Shown: one piece after another, positions 25,017 through 33,340 of the stretch
How the letters are laid out: every line of letters begins with the position of its first letter
Position numbering within the stretch: position 1 is the stretch's first letter
Source of the DNA: Verrucomicrobiia bacterium
GTDB lineage: Bacteria > Verrucomicrobiota > Verrucomicrobiia > Palsa-1439
Reading direction: 5' to 3'
NCBI GenBank assembly: GCA_035577545.1
Contig: DATLVI010000046.1
Coordinates: 1 to 64,000 of the forward strand
DNA length: 64,000 nucleotides
Program-made: the position numbers and the translations under genes
The notes under the pieces: model-generated
Database searches by the model: none
Told to the model about the DNA's origin: nothing
Seen by the model: the letters and a program-made list of their open reading frames with translations, nothing else

Positions 25017-25532
25017 GTGCCGTTGGAGGGACATCTGGTCAGGGTGGTGGCGTTGCTGGTTGCGCCGTTTCGGGATTTCGGGGCGGTGTGGCTGGGGCTT
25101 GTGCCGTTGTACGTTTCGTTGCTGTTGGGCGAACTGTACCGGAGCAAGGTGTCATTTGGGCATGCGGTGGGCAATGGGTTCGTCATGCTCTGGGCGGGCG
25201 TGAACTGGGCGATGCACCTGTCCAATCTCGGTTTTTTCTCTTACTTGGGGAACATCAAGGACCGCACGGCAATCGCGTGGATCGTCGCGGCGTGCGCGTT
25301 CGGGCTTGGCATCTTCACTATCGTGCTGGGGCTGCGCAAGAAGGACCGCACGCTGTGCCAGGTCCTGGGGCACACGCGGTTCTCGGGCTATTTTTTGATC
25401 ACCTTGTACCCGATGCAGGTCGGGTTGGTGACGTGGAACTGGCCGTCGCTGGAATCGATCCTGATCTTCGCGTTGCCCGCGTGGTTTTTCATTTATCTGA
25501 TCGGCCGTCTCTTGAGGGTTTTCATGAAATGA
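25017..25532 (+). CDS. multi-pass membrane protein of unknown function
   Basis: Starting at GTG 25017, six bases after AAGGAGG, the protein has 171 residues; the open frame runs to 24933 but the extra 28 residues have no ribosome site and are Pro/Ala-rich. Five hydrophobic segments are visible, at about 7-30, 46-64, 80-105, 116-135 and 140-165. The layout V-A-P-F-R-D-F-G-A-V-W-L-G-L-V-P-L-Y suggests a YIP1-like or similar small-helix protein, but I cannot assign a family. Its stop overlaps the thioesterase start by ATGA, so the two are coupled. Confidence 0.7.
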   Translation: MPLEGHLVRVVALLVAPFRDFGAVWLGLVPLYVSLLLGELYRSKVSFGHAVGNGFVMLWAGVNWAMHLSNLGFFSYLGNIKDRTAIAWIVAACAFGLGIFTIVLGLRKKDRTLCQVLGHTRFSGYFLITLYPMQVGLVTWNWPSLESILIFALPAWFFIYLIGRLLRVFMK

Positions 25533-26017
25533 GCAAGCAGCCACTTCCTTACACGCGCGACTGTTTCGTTTGCGGCGCACACAATCCGCATGGTCTCCAC
25601 CTCCGCTTCCGCCGCGAAGGGGACGAAGTACACGCCGACTTCACGGCGCAAGTTCAGCACGCGGGGTTCCGCGGGATCGTCCACGGTGGGATCCTTTCGA
25701 CCGTGCTGGACGAAGCGATGTTTTGGGCAGCCGCTTCGACCCAGAAACAATTCTGCCTCGCCGCGGAACTCAATGTCCGCTTTATCGAGAAAGTCACCGT
25801 GGGGCAGAAACTTGTCTGTGTCGCCCGGCTAAAAGCGAATCGCGGCCGCCTCTGGGAATCGGAGGCGGAGTTGCGCGACGAGCACGGCAAGGTTTATGCG
25901 CGCGCCATGTGCAAACAAGTCCCGATGAACGCGGCCGCGATGAAAGATGCCGCGCTGGATTTTCTGCCGGACCCGGCGACTGCGGAGGGGCAGAAACTAT
26001 TTGAGGGGCTGATGTGA
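25529..26017 (+). CDS. PaaI-type hotdog thioesterase
   Basis: A 162-residue single hotdog domain. The N-terminus has Y-T-R-D-C-F-V-C-G-A-H-N-P-H-G-L-H-L, a Cys-x2-Cys start seen in a PaaI-like subgroup, then F-R-G-I-V-H-G-G-I-L-S-T-V-L-D-E-A-M, the signature helix with the catalytic aspartate/glutamate region. R-F-I-E-K-V-T-V-G-Q and E-A-E-L-R-D-E-H-G-K-V-Y-A-R-A follow as strands. Such enzymes hydrolyse acyl-CoA or acyl-ACP; the acyl chain is not predictable. Start at ATG 25529 overlaps the upstream stop; the upstream in-frame extension is inside that gene. Confidence 0.88.
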   Translation: MSKQPLPYTRDCFVCGAHNPHGLHLRFRREGDEVHADFTAQVQHAGFRGIVHGGILSTVLDEAMFWAAASTQKQFCLAAELNVRFIEKVTVGQKLVCVARLKANRGRLWESEAELRDEHGKVYARAMCKQVPMNAAAMKDAALDFLPDPATAEGQKLFEGLM

Positions 26018-26096
26018 TGCCCAAGGCGCTGTGTTTGACCGGATGGGGGCCCGGTCGTAGTGTATGAGTGACGGGCGGGAGGCGTTGAGGTGCACC

Positions 26097-26672
26097 ATGG
26101 ACGAGCCACCGATCAGTCGTGACGAACAGGAGAAACTGTTGCGGTGGGTGCGCTTGACGATTGGGGCTGCGGTACGCGGTGAGCGGCAAGGGAAAATTCC
26201 CGAGACGGAAGTGACCGAAGGACTGCGGGTGCCGCGCGGCGTGTTCGTGACGCTAAAAAAGCACGGTGAGTTGCGCGGCTGTATCGGGAAGATGGATTTC
26301 GAGCGACCGCTCTGGACGAACGCCGTGGACGCGGCGGTTGCGTCCGCGTTGGAAGACTCCCGATTCCCACCCGTCGCACCGCAAGAGCTTGATGAAATTG
26401 CGATCGAGATTTCGATCTTGAACCCGCCGGAAGAATTGCCAGAGCCCGCGGGGTTCGATGTCCGGCGGCATGGAATCATCGTGCAGAAAGGCTGGCGACA
26501 AGCGTTGTTGCTCCCGAAAGTTGCCCAAGAACAGGATTGGGACGCAACGAAGACCCTGGAGATGGTTTGCCAGAAGGCGGGCCTGCCGGCGGACGCATGG
26601 CGCGATCCGGCGGCGCGGTTGCAGGTGTTCACCGCGTTTGATTTCTCTGAAAAAAGCGAAGAAAACTTTTAG
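26097..26672 (+). CDS. AMMECR1-domain protein
   Basis: The AMMECR1 fold is widespread and usually linked with a MEMO1-like protein and a radical SAM enzyme (the AmmeMemoRadiSam set). Key motif L-R-G-C-I-G at about 59-64 is intact, preceded by G-V-F-V-T-L-K-K-H-G and followed by D-S-R-F-P-P-V. The end carries A-W-R-D-P-A-A-R-L-Q-V-F-T-A-F-D-F. I prefer ATG 26097 with GAGG upstream; an ATG at 26064 adds 11 residues without a ribosome site. The MEMO1 and radical SAM partners are not in the neighbourhood here. Length 191 residues. Confidence 0.9.
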   Translation: MDEPPISRDEQEKLLRWVRLTIGAAVRGERQGKIPETEVTEGLRVPRGVFVTLKKHGELRGCIGKMDFERPLWTNAVDAAVASALEDSRFPPVAPQELDEIAIEISILNPPEELPEPAGFDVRRHGIIVQKGWRQALLLPKVAQEQDWDATKTLEMVCQKAGLPADAWRDPAARLQVFTAFDFSEKSEENF

Positions 26673-26706
26673 GATGGGACAGAATTTCCACGGAGCTGTG
26701 AGTAAA

Positions 26707-27432
26707 TCAGGAGCCCAGCAGCTTCTGGAAACGCTGGCCGTCGTCGGTCATGGCCAGATTGTTGAACAGGCAGTAGGTGGGTTGTCGACCCGCGCAGATC
26801 GTCCGCAACCGGGCGAACTCTTCGCTGGTATAGCGGTGGCGCGGACCCGTCACTCCGTGAAGGCGAAAGTAGCGAACCTTGCCGACGGGAATCGGTTCGG
26901 TCTTGAAGGGATCGAGCACGGGGATCAGATCAAGTTCCTTGCACAAGGAAGCGATGAGTTCCACATCCCACTCGCCGCGCGGTTCCCAGCCCATGTGGAA
27001 TTTGCCGCGCTTGGCGTGCTCGAAGAAACGGCGCAGGTTGGCGATATTTTCCTTCGTCGGACGGAAACTTTGGGAGCACTGGAAGAGCACCAGGCGCGCA
27101 CCGAGCGCCCTGGCCACCTTGAAAGTTTCATCCCACGCCCAGCGAATTGTGGGGTTGAAACCGAAGTGACCGCAGTGTTCGCGATCGCCGGCACCGATAC
27201 GCGTGCGCTGGTAGGTTGGGCTGGTCGCGCGGTGAGTGATGACCTGCCAGGCCTTGATGGCGAACTCAAAGTCGGGCGGCGCCGCAGCGCGCCAGCGGGC
27301 GGCAGTTTCGACCCTGGGCAGTTGATAAAAGCTGGAGTCGATTTCCACGCATGAGAAAGTCTGGAAATACTTCTCGTGCGCCGTCGCAAAGCCACAGCAA
27401 CCGACCCTCACCTGTGGACGCTTGGTTGGCAC
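26707..27432 (-). CDS. DUF72 (YecE-like) TIM-barrel protein
   Basis: DUF72 proteins are TIM-barrel enzymes of unknown reaction. Landmarks: V-R-V-G-C-C-G-F at the start, then C-V-E-I-D-S-S-F-Y-Q-L-P, F-E-F-A-I-K-A-W-Q-V-I-T-H, R-L-V-L-F-Q-C-S-Q-S-F-R-P-T, and Y-F-R-L-H-G-V-T-G at the end. I start at GTG 27432, a few codons before the first strand. The open frame extends to 27744, but that would run across the divergent gene at 27512. The 241-residue length matches shorter family members. Confidence 0.85.
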   Translation of the reverse strand: MPTKRPQVRVGCCGFATAHEKYFQTFSCVEIDSSFYQLPRVETAARWRAAAPPDFEFAIKAWQVITHRATSPTYQRTRIGAGDREHCGHFGFNPTIRWAWDETFKVARALGARLVLFQCSQSFRPTKENIANLRRFFEHAKRGKFHMGWEPRGEWDVELIASLCKELDLIPVLDPFKTEPIPVGKVRYFRLHGVTGPRHRYTSEEFARLRTICAGRQPTYCLFNNLAMTDDGQRFQKLLGS

Positions 27433-27511
27433 GGCGGCGGATGCTAGCAGGAATGTTCGGACTTGCAAAGCTCGAGTGCTGGCGGCATCCTTGGGGTGAG
27501 ACAGGTGCCGC

Positions 27512-28069
27512 ATGAGCAAGCAACCAACGAAGGCCAAGTCGGACGAGATTGTGGTGACAAACCAGGACATACTTTTTGATTGTCCCTCTTGCGGGAAGAG
27601 TCTCGTGGTGGACGTGAGTGCGGAGGGAATGATCGTTGATTGCCCGCAGTGCCGCACGAATGTCATCGTACCTCCGCGATCGGCCGCACGCACCGAGCCG
27701 CCCGCGTCGGCTGTACGGGCTGCGCCGTCCAAAGAAGAAGCCAAATCCGCGGAGGAGGCCCGATTGGGCGCAACGGATGTTCCCGCTCAAAAGCGGCTTG
27801 CCGTCCTGGCCGGCCAGCTCAAGGAAATCCAGGCGCAACGCGGCGAGGTCACGGGCCGTATTGCCGCCCGCCTGAATGAAGTTAACCGGGACCTCGTCAT
27901 GCTCGCGCGCCTGGAGACTTCGCAGCAGCAAACTCTCAGCGAGTGGAACAATCTGGTCGAAAAAATCTCCAACGCGTCGCACGTGGACGAGGTCGATGCC
28001 TCCAAGCCGGTCGTTATCGGGTCGAGCGTGGACAAGGGTAGTCGGACGCGTGTCTCGTTCGGCGAGTGA
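27512..28069 (+). CDS. zinc-ribbon/coiled-coil protein of unknown function
   Basis: A 185-residue soluble protein. Residues 23-50 form a zinc ribbon, C-P-S-C-G-K then C-P-Q-C-R-T, with a V-D-V-S-A-E-G spacer. Next is a Pro/Ala-rich linker (about 55-85), then a predicted coiled coil from about 93 to 150 rich in Lys, Glu, Gln and Leu. A Ser-rich tail ends R-T-R-V-S-F-G-E. Short zinc-ribbon proteins of this kind occur widely, often as partners in nucleic-acid or membrane assemblies, but I recognise no family. It is divergent from the DUF72 gene and convergent with argA. Confidence 0.75.
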   Translation: MSKQPTKAKSDEIVVTNQDILFDCPSCGKSLVVDVSAEGMIVDCPQCRTNVIVPPRSAARTEPPASAVRAAPSKEEAKSAEEARLGATDVPAQKRLAVLAGQLKEIQAQRGEVTGRIAARLNEVNRDLVMLARLETSQQQTLSEWNNLVEKISNASHVDEVDASKPVVIGSSVDKGSRTRVSFGE

Positions 28070-28072
28070 CGC

Positions 28073-29413
28073 TCAACCCGCGGTGGGCGTGAGCGCCGGC
28101 TCGCGCGGCGGCAGGCCGGGTGAAGCGGACGCCGGTGCCAAACTCTTGATCAACACCTTCGAATTGCGGCCGCTCTGGTCATATTGCGTCCGGCGGGCGG
28201 GCGGCAAATCCTCGGGCGTGCCCTCGGTGTAGCCGAGTTTGTGCTGGAAGAAAGTAAAAGCCTGGGTTGATAGACAAAAGATCCGCTCAACACCCTGTTC
28301 GCGCGCCAGATTCTCGGCGAACAACGCCAGCTTTGTGCCAATGCCGCGATGCTCGTGCGCGGGGTTGACGGCCAGGCTCGCCAACTCGGCCTGTTTTGGA
28401 TCGGGTTGGGTGTGAAGCGCAATGAGGCCGACGATATTATTGTCGATCTCGAAGACGTAGTATTCGCTGATGTGCTTGTCGATGCTGCTGCGGGTGCGTT
28501 TGACGAGTTGCTCGCCCTGGATGGACGGTTTGATCAACGCCATGATGTGACGAATGTCCTTGCGCATCGCTTTGCGAACCGCCTGGTATTCGTCCGCGTA
28601 AATCAACGTACCGATGCCTTCGTTGGAGAAGACCTCGGCCAACAGCCCTTCATCGACCTGGCCGTTGATAATGTGGACGCGCGGAACGCCGCCCTGGCTG
28701 GCGCGCAGCGCATGTTGCGCCTTCGAAATCATCTCGGGCACAAATTTGTCAGCGGAATTTTTCAGGGACGCTTCGAGTTCCTTGACGGACATTTGCGAAA
28801 CCAACTTGCCGTCGATCTCCAAGCCGTTCGTGCTGCCAATGAACATCAATTTCACCGCGCCCAGCTCGCGCGCCACCTCAACGGCGACGGCGTCGGAATT
28901 TAACCGGTAGGTGTGCCCGTTGCCGTCGAATCCGAGCGGTGGAATGACGGGCACGATGCCCTTGTCGAGGAGGGTGCGCAGCAACTCGACATCGATCTGG
29001 TGCACCTTGCCGGTGTGCTGATGGTCGATGCCCTTGATGATCCCCAGCGGGATGGATTCGATCGCGTTGGTCTGTGCGGCGCGAATATCGTTCAGTTTCA
29101 GTCCCTCGAGAATCTCGTGGGTGACGTTCGTGGCCGCCGTGATGGCGATACTGAGCGTCGCGGCATCGGTTACGCCCGTGCCATCGTGGTTGGAGATGGG
29201 CTCGTGAAGGCGTTCTGACAACAACTTGATCTGGTGGCCCGCGCCATGAACCAGTACGATGTGGATGTTCAGGCTGCGCAGCACCGCGATGTCGAGCAGC
29301 AGGTTGCCGAAATTCTCATCGGCCACCACCGAACCATCGACGGCGATGAGAAACACCCGGTCCCGGAATTGCGGGACGTAGTGCAAGATGCCACGGAGAT
29401 CAGTTGGTTTCAT
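28073..29413 (-). CDS. argA: amino-acid N-acetyltransferase (N-acetylglutamate synthase)
   Basis: ArgA makes N-acetylglutamate, the first step of arginine biosynthesis. The 446 residues match the classic ArgA (about 443). Residues 1-290 are the amino-acid-kinase-like domain: V-L-V-H-G-A-G-H-Q at about 53-61 and N-S-D-A-V-A-V-E-V-A-R near 180-190. Residues 300-440 are the GNAT domain, with L-A-S-L-A-V-N-P-A-H-E-H-R-G-I-G-T-K-L as the acetyl-CoA pyrophosphate loop. The start at ATG 29413 opens directly at the family N-terminus; the upstream frame is implausible. A Pro/Ala-rich tail of about 20 residues ends the protein. No other arg gene is near. Confidence 0.93.
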   Translation of the reverse strand: MKPTDLRGILHYVPQFRDRVFLIAVDGSVVADENFGNLLLDIAVLRSLNIHIVLVHGAGHQIKLLSERLHEPISNHDGTGVTDAATLSIAITAATNVTHEILEGLKLNDIRAAQTNAIESIPLGIIKGIDHQHTGKVHQIDVELLRTLLDKGIVPVIPPLGFDGNGHTYRLNSDAVAVEVARELGAVKLMFIGSTNGLEIDGKLVSQMSVKELEASLKNSADKFVPEMISKAQHALRASQGGVPRVHIINGQVDEGLLAEVFSNEGIGTLIYADEYQAVRKAMRKDIRHIMALIKPSIQGEQLVKRTRSSIDKHISEYYVFEIDNNIVGLIALHTQPDPKQAELASLAVNPAHEHRGIGTKLALFAENLAREQGVERIFCLSTQAFTFFQHKLGYTEGTPEDLPPARRTQYDQSGRNSKVLIKSLAPASASPGLPPREPALTPTAG

Positions 29414-29582
29414 GTGCCTGTGGAACTTATACGCACCACTGGCTGTTTTTTCAACAGAGGATTTGAGTTTCGTTACAAGGCGGCTGGTTGTGCGTCGATC
29501 TGAAAGGATGAGGTAATTGATCGTCTGACATTTATCTCTGTGATTATGGTTGACGGTATCGCATGGATCGGGAGTTAACATA

Positions 29583-30197
29583 ATGCTCAACTTCATGCTG
29601 AAAGGTATGGCCATCGGGTTCGCCATCGCGGCACCCGTGGGGCCGATTGGTGTGCTCTGCATCCGTCGCTCTCTGGCGGGGGGGCGGCAGATTGGGTTGG
29701 CCACGGGGTTGGGCGCGGCGACTGCCGACGCTGCTTACGGTTGCGTGGCGGCTTTTGGCCTCACGGTGGTGTCGGGCTTTCTCGTTGGCCAGAGAGGGTG
29801 GCTTGCCTTTCTTGGTGGTTTGTTTCTGTGTTACCTCGGCATTCGAACTTTCATCAGCAGACCGGCCGAGCAAGCGGCGGGAGTTCGCGGCGACGGGTTG
29901 CTCTCGGCGTACTTCTCGACGCTGCTCCTAACCCTCACGAATCCGACAACCATTCTGTCTTTCGTCGCGGTGTTTGCCGGTTTTGGGTTGGCGGGGACCC
30001 CGGGTTATTTGGCTGGGAGCTTACTGGTCGCGGGCGTGTTCCTTGGATCGGCTCTCTGGTGGCTGTTGCTCAGTAGCGGCGTGGCATTGTTTCGGTCGCG
30101 AGTCAGCTCCACTTGGATGCAGACCGCGAACCGGCTGTCTGGTAGCGTCCTCTTTGCGTTCGGCCTTTACGCACTCGCGACATTATTTTTCAGGTGA
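29583..30197 (+). CDS. LysE/RhtB-family exporter
   Basis: A 204-residue, six-helix membrane protein. The N-terminal motif G-F-A-I-A-A-P-V-G-P-I-G-V-L-C-I-R-R-S-L at about 10-29 is the LysE signature, followed by G-L-G-A-A-T-A-D-A-A-Y and L-T-L-T-N-P-T-T-I-L-S-F near 113-124. The family exports amino acids or related small molecules; the substrate is unknown. I start it at ATG 29583 with GGGAG eight bases upstream; an earlier in-frame ATG at 29550 lacks a site. It is divergent from argA, so an amino-acid link is possible but unproven. The 3' end overlaps folA by 15 bases, convergently. Confidence 0.9.
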   Translation: MLNFMLKGMAIGFAIAAPVGPIGVLCIRRSLAGGRQIGLATGLGAATADAAYGCVAAFGLTVVSGFLVGQRGWLAFLGGLFLCYLGIRTFISRPAEQAAGVRGDGLLSAYFSTLLLTLTNPTTILSFVAVFAGFGLAGTPGYLAGSLLVAGVFLGSALWWLLLSSGVALFRSRVSSTWMQTANRLSGSVLFAFGLYALATLFFR

Positions 30198-30668
30198 TTG
30201 TCGCGCATATTCGACGAACGAACATGCCGGCCCATCCTCCCGAGCGGTCTCCATCCATTCGCGGCGATCGTAATCCGGGAACTTCGTGTCCCCATCGATG
30301 CGTTGGTGTACTTCGGTGACGAACAGGTTGTCGGCCAGCCGCAGTGCCAGTTGATAGATCTTGCTTCCACCAATGATGAACACAGAATCCTGGTTTTGGC
30401 CGCGGCAATGGTCGAGAGCGGCGTCGAGACCGGCAAATGTGAGCACTTCAGGCGGCGCGGTAAAGTTTGGGTTTTGGGTAAGGACGATGTTGGCGCGACC
30501 GGGCAGTGGCTTGCCGATGGACTCATACGTCTTTCGCCCCATGATGATGGGGTGGCCCATGGTGAGTCGTTTGAAGCGCTGCAGATCCTCACGGATATGC
30601 CAGGGGATTTTGCCTTTGTCGCCTATCGTACCATCTTCGCTCATGGCGACAATCAGGGAGACTTTCAT
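30183..30668 (-). CDS. folA: dihydrofolate reductase
   Basis: FolA reduces dihydrofolate to tetrahydrofolate, needed after each ThyA turnover. The 161-residue protein has V-S-L-I-V-A-M-S-E-D-G-T-I-G at the start, K-I-P-W-H-I-R-E-D-L with the catalytic acidic residue in the D-L pair, G-R-K-T-Y-E-S-I-G-K-P-L-P-G-R, and F-I-I-G-G-S-K-I-Y near 96-104. I start it at ATG 30668, overlapping the thyA stop by ATGA. The longer upstream frame lies in thyA. Confidence 0.96.
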   Translation of the reverse strand: MKVSLIVAMSEDGTIGDKGKIPWHIREDLQRFKRLTMGHPIIMGRKTYESIGKPLPGRANIVLTQNPNFTAPPEVLTFAGLDAALDHCRGQNQDSVFIIGGSKIYQLALRLADNLFVTEVHQRIDGDTKFPDYDRREWMETAREDGPACSFVEYARQSPEK

Positions 30669-31504
30669 ACAGCCACTTTGAATTTTATTTTCGGCTGGGG
30701 GTGATAATCGACCAACTGAAAATCTTCGAACTTCACTTGATCGAACGGTTTTTTGGCGATCACCAGACGGGGTAGGGCATACGGCTCGCGCTTGAGCTGC
30801 TCGCGAAGCCCGGGTACGTGGTCGTATTCGGTCAGGCCACTGTCCGGTGCGGCGGTGTAGATATGGGCATCGACGATGGTATGGCTGAAGAATCCGACAT
30901 CCAGCCCGACTTCCTGGGCAATCATTTGCGTGAGCGCGGCATAACAAGCCAGGTTGAAGGGGATGCCGAGCGCGATGTCACCCGAACGTTGCGTGAGGTG
31001 ACAGTTGAGTCGATTCCCCTGCACGTTGAACACAAAGCTGTAATGGCAGGGTGGAAGCTTGCTGGTCTCCGCGTTACCCGGTTCCCAGGCGGTGACGACC
31101 ATGCGGCGGCTGTATGGTTCTTTGCGCAGGGTGTCGATGACGAATTGAATTTGATCCACTTCGCGCACCTGCCACGTACCACTGGCGTCCCGGTAAGGGT
31201 GGGGGAACCGCCGCCAGTAACGGCCGTAAGCGGTTTCAAGATTACCATCGGCATCGGCCCAGGCATCCCAAATCTTCGTGTGCTGGCGGAGGTTGCGGAT
31301 GTGGTCTTCGCCGGAGAGATACCAGAGAAGCTCGCGTAGCACGGCCGTCCAGTTGACTTCCTTGGTGGTCAGCAGGGGAAATCCCTGGGAGAGATCGACC
31401 GTGTAGTGGGCGCCGAACCACGAAATCGTGTCGATCCCCGTGCGGCTCTTTTTGAGTTTGCCGTGATCGAGAACGAGCCTCACCAAATCCAAATACTCTT
31501 TCAT
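30665..31504 (-). CDS. thyA: thymidylate synthase (ThyA type)
   Basis: ThyA converts dUMP to dTMP using methylenetetrahydrofolate. The 279-residue length is close to the short ThyA class (264) plus a small insertion. The catalytic cysteine is C153 in L-P-P-C-H-Y-S-F-V-F-N, and the dUMP-phosphate site is Q-R-S-G-D-I-A-L-G-I-P-F-N at 172-184. I-V-D-A-H-I-Y (about 214-220) and the terminal F-K-V-A-V are also typical. It forms a coupled pair with folA, which regenerates its cofactor. FolD, which makes the cofactor, is at 59544. Confidence 0.97.
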   Translation of the reverse strand: MKEYLDLVRLVLDHGKLKKSRTGIDTISWFGAHYTVDLSQGFPLLTTKEVNWTAVLRELLWYLSGEDHIRNLRQHTKIWDAWADADGNLETAYGRYWRRFPHPYRDASGTWQVREVDQIQFVIDTLRKEPYSRRMVVTAWEPGNAETSKLPPCHYSFVFNVQGNRLNCHLTQRSGDIALGIPFNLACYAALTQMIAQEVGLDVGFFSHTIVDAHIYTAAPDSGLTEYDHVPGLREQLKREPYALPRLVIAKKPFDQVKFEDFQLVDYHPQPKIKFKVAV

Positions 31505-31647
31505 GTCGGTAAACGGTGTGCGGAGCGGTGCGGCTGGTCGCGTTGCCCGAAAGACACCTCCTTCGCCGCAACAGATTTTAACGAGCGTGCGCAGAAAATC
31601 CAGACGATTATGCCCGACAACGCCGGAAACGTATTCTCAACGGGACG

Positions 31648-33186
31648 TCAGATAGGGTGCTGGGTTCGCCGACGATGTTCGGGCTCGCTGCCTTCGGATG
31701 GCGGGGTACCAGTCGCGGGGTCGAAAAACAGGGTCTCAGTCTTGACGTCGGTGCGGCGCGGCTTGGTCGTGAGGGCAGGTTTCGGCTGGTGCGCGCGCTC
31801 ATGCCCGAAAAGGATTGTCTTGGAGGTTTTCAAGAGGACATACATGTCGAGGAAGAACGACATGTGTTTGATGTAATAGAGGTCGAATTGAAGTTTCCGT
31901 CGTGACTCCTCGATACTGGCGGCGTAGGGGTACATGACCTGCGCCCAGCCTGTGACGCCCGGCGGCACGAGCAGGCGTTCGGCATAAAACGGGATTTTTT
32001 CCGAAAGTTTGTGGATGAACACAGCACGCTCGGGTCGTGGGCCGACCAGGCTCATGTTGCCGGAGAGAACGTTGAAGAGCTGCGGAATCTCGTCGATGCG
32101 GAATTTCCGCAGCCACTTGCCCACGCGCGTGATGCGTGGGTCATCTTCAATCGCCCATACCGGGCCAGTAACGCTCTCCGCATCCACGCGCATCGTCCGA
32201 AACTTGTACAGGGTAAACGGAATGCTTTCGCGCCCGAGGCGTTCCTGCCGGTAAAAGATCGGACCCGGCGAGTCCAACTTCACCAGGATTGCCGCCACGG
32301 CGGCTGGCAACGCCGAGACCAGCAAGCCGACGGACGAAACGAAAATGTCCGTCAATCGCTTGAGTCGGCGGATATGGAAGCGCGAATTGTTCATCGATGC
32401 CATGAACAACCATTCGTCATCGATATGGTCGAGGGGAATCTCCTGCGCGAGTTCCTCACTGAGCGCGACAAAATCGACCAATTCAATCCCACGATAGCGA
32501 AATGAGCGCAATTGCCGGAGGAGGACCGGTTCCGCCTCCTGGCCCGCGGCAAGGACCAAGCGTTCAATGTCGTACAGCTCAACGAACCTCTCCAGCGTGT
32601 CGAGCGTTCCGAGCACGGGATAATCGTCAAAGAATCTGCCGACGCGGTCGCGCTCATTGCCGCAGTGGATGAGGCCAAGGATACGAAGATTTGCATGCGC
32701 ATTCTGGCGGATCAACTCGATGGCCTTGCGCGCTTCACTTGTCGTGCCGATGATCAGGCATCGTTGCGACATGAACCCGTGGCGACTCGCGGCGACATAT
32801 ATGAGCCGCATGCACACGACGGCCACGAAGATGAATGCGGCAAAGCCAAGGAAGATGCCGCGCCCGATCTCGATCGATAACACCGCAAAGAAAACACCCG
32901 TAATCAGCAGCGCGCCCAGGGAAACGGAAATCACCGCCGCGGCCACGGTCTTACCCAGGCTTTGGAGTCTCTCGGACTCGTAAAGACCGCCGATGTAGAA
33001 CGCCAGGATGAACACCGCCCAGGAAATCAGAATCGCCGACTGGCGCGCATGCAGGTAGTCGAGGCCGCTGGTCCAGCCCAGCCGCAACATGACCGCCGCG
33101 ACCATTGCCAAGGCAGTGCAAATCGCATCTCCCATGGCGAGGAGAATCTTCTTCCGTGGCAGACGACTGGAGCGGGAAACGATCAT
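31648..33186 (-). CDS. polyprenyl-phosphate sugar transferase for exopolysaccharide
   Basis: A 512-residue bacterial sugar transferase that starts extracellular polysaccharide repeat units by placing a sugar phosphate on undecaprenyl phosphate. The N-terminal half has four membrane helices (about 12-125), then a Rossmann-like nucleotide domain around C-L-I-I-G-T-T-S-E-A-R. The fifth, re-entrant helix starts at about 283. The catalytic domain has S-P-G-P-I-F-Y-R-Q-E-R-L-G, Y-K-F-R-T-M, L-R-K-F-R-I-D-E-I-P-Q-L-F-N-V-L, and M-S-L-V-G-P-R-P-E-R. About 45 residues of a Lys/Pro/Thr-rich tail follow. It resembles the TIGR03025/TIGR03013 groups. No other polysaccharide genes adjoin. Confidence 0.9.
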   Translation of the reverse strand: MIVSRSSRLPRKKILLAMGDAICTALAMVAAVMLRLGWTSGLDYLHARQSAILISWAVFILAFYIGGLYESERLQSLGKTVAAAVISVSLGALLITGVFFAVLSIEIGRGIFLGFAAFIFVAVVCMRLIYVAASRHGFMSQRCLIIGTTSEARKAIELIRQNAHANLRILGLIHCGNERDRVGRFFDDYPVLGTLDTLERFVELYDIERLVLAAGQEAEPVLLRQLRSFRYRGIELVDFVALSEELAQEIPLDHIDDEWLFMASMNNSRFHIRRLKRLTDIFVSSVGLLVSALPAAVAAILVKLDSPGPIFYRQERLGRESIPFTLYKFRTMRVDAESVTGPVWAIEDDPRITRVGKWLRKFRIDEIPQLFNVLSGNMSLVGPRPERAVFIHKLSEKIPFYAERLLVPPGVTGWAQVMYPYAASIEESRRKLQFDLYYIKHMSFFLDMYVLLKTSKTILFGHERAHQPKPALTTKPRRTDVKTETLFFDPATGTPPSEGSEPEHRRRTQHPI

Positions 33187-33340
33187 TGTTTATCTATTCG
33201 GCGCACTGCTTCGATGACGAGAACTTCCTTGATGAACTCACCCAGCACGGCAAGCAGTAGGATACGCGATTTTCGGGGAAAAGCAAGGCGCTTTTGGGAA
33301 GACAGAACCACTCTTACATGCTATATTTCAAGCACTTGGA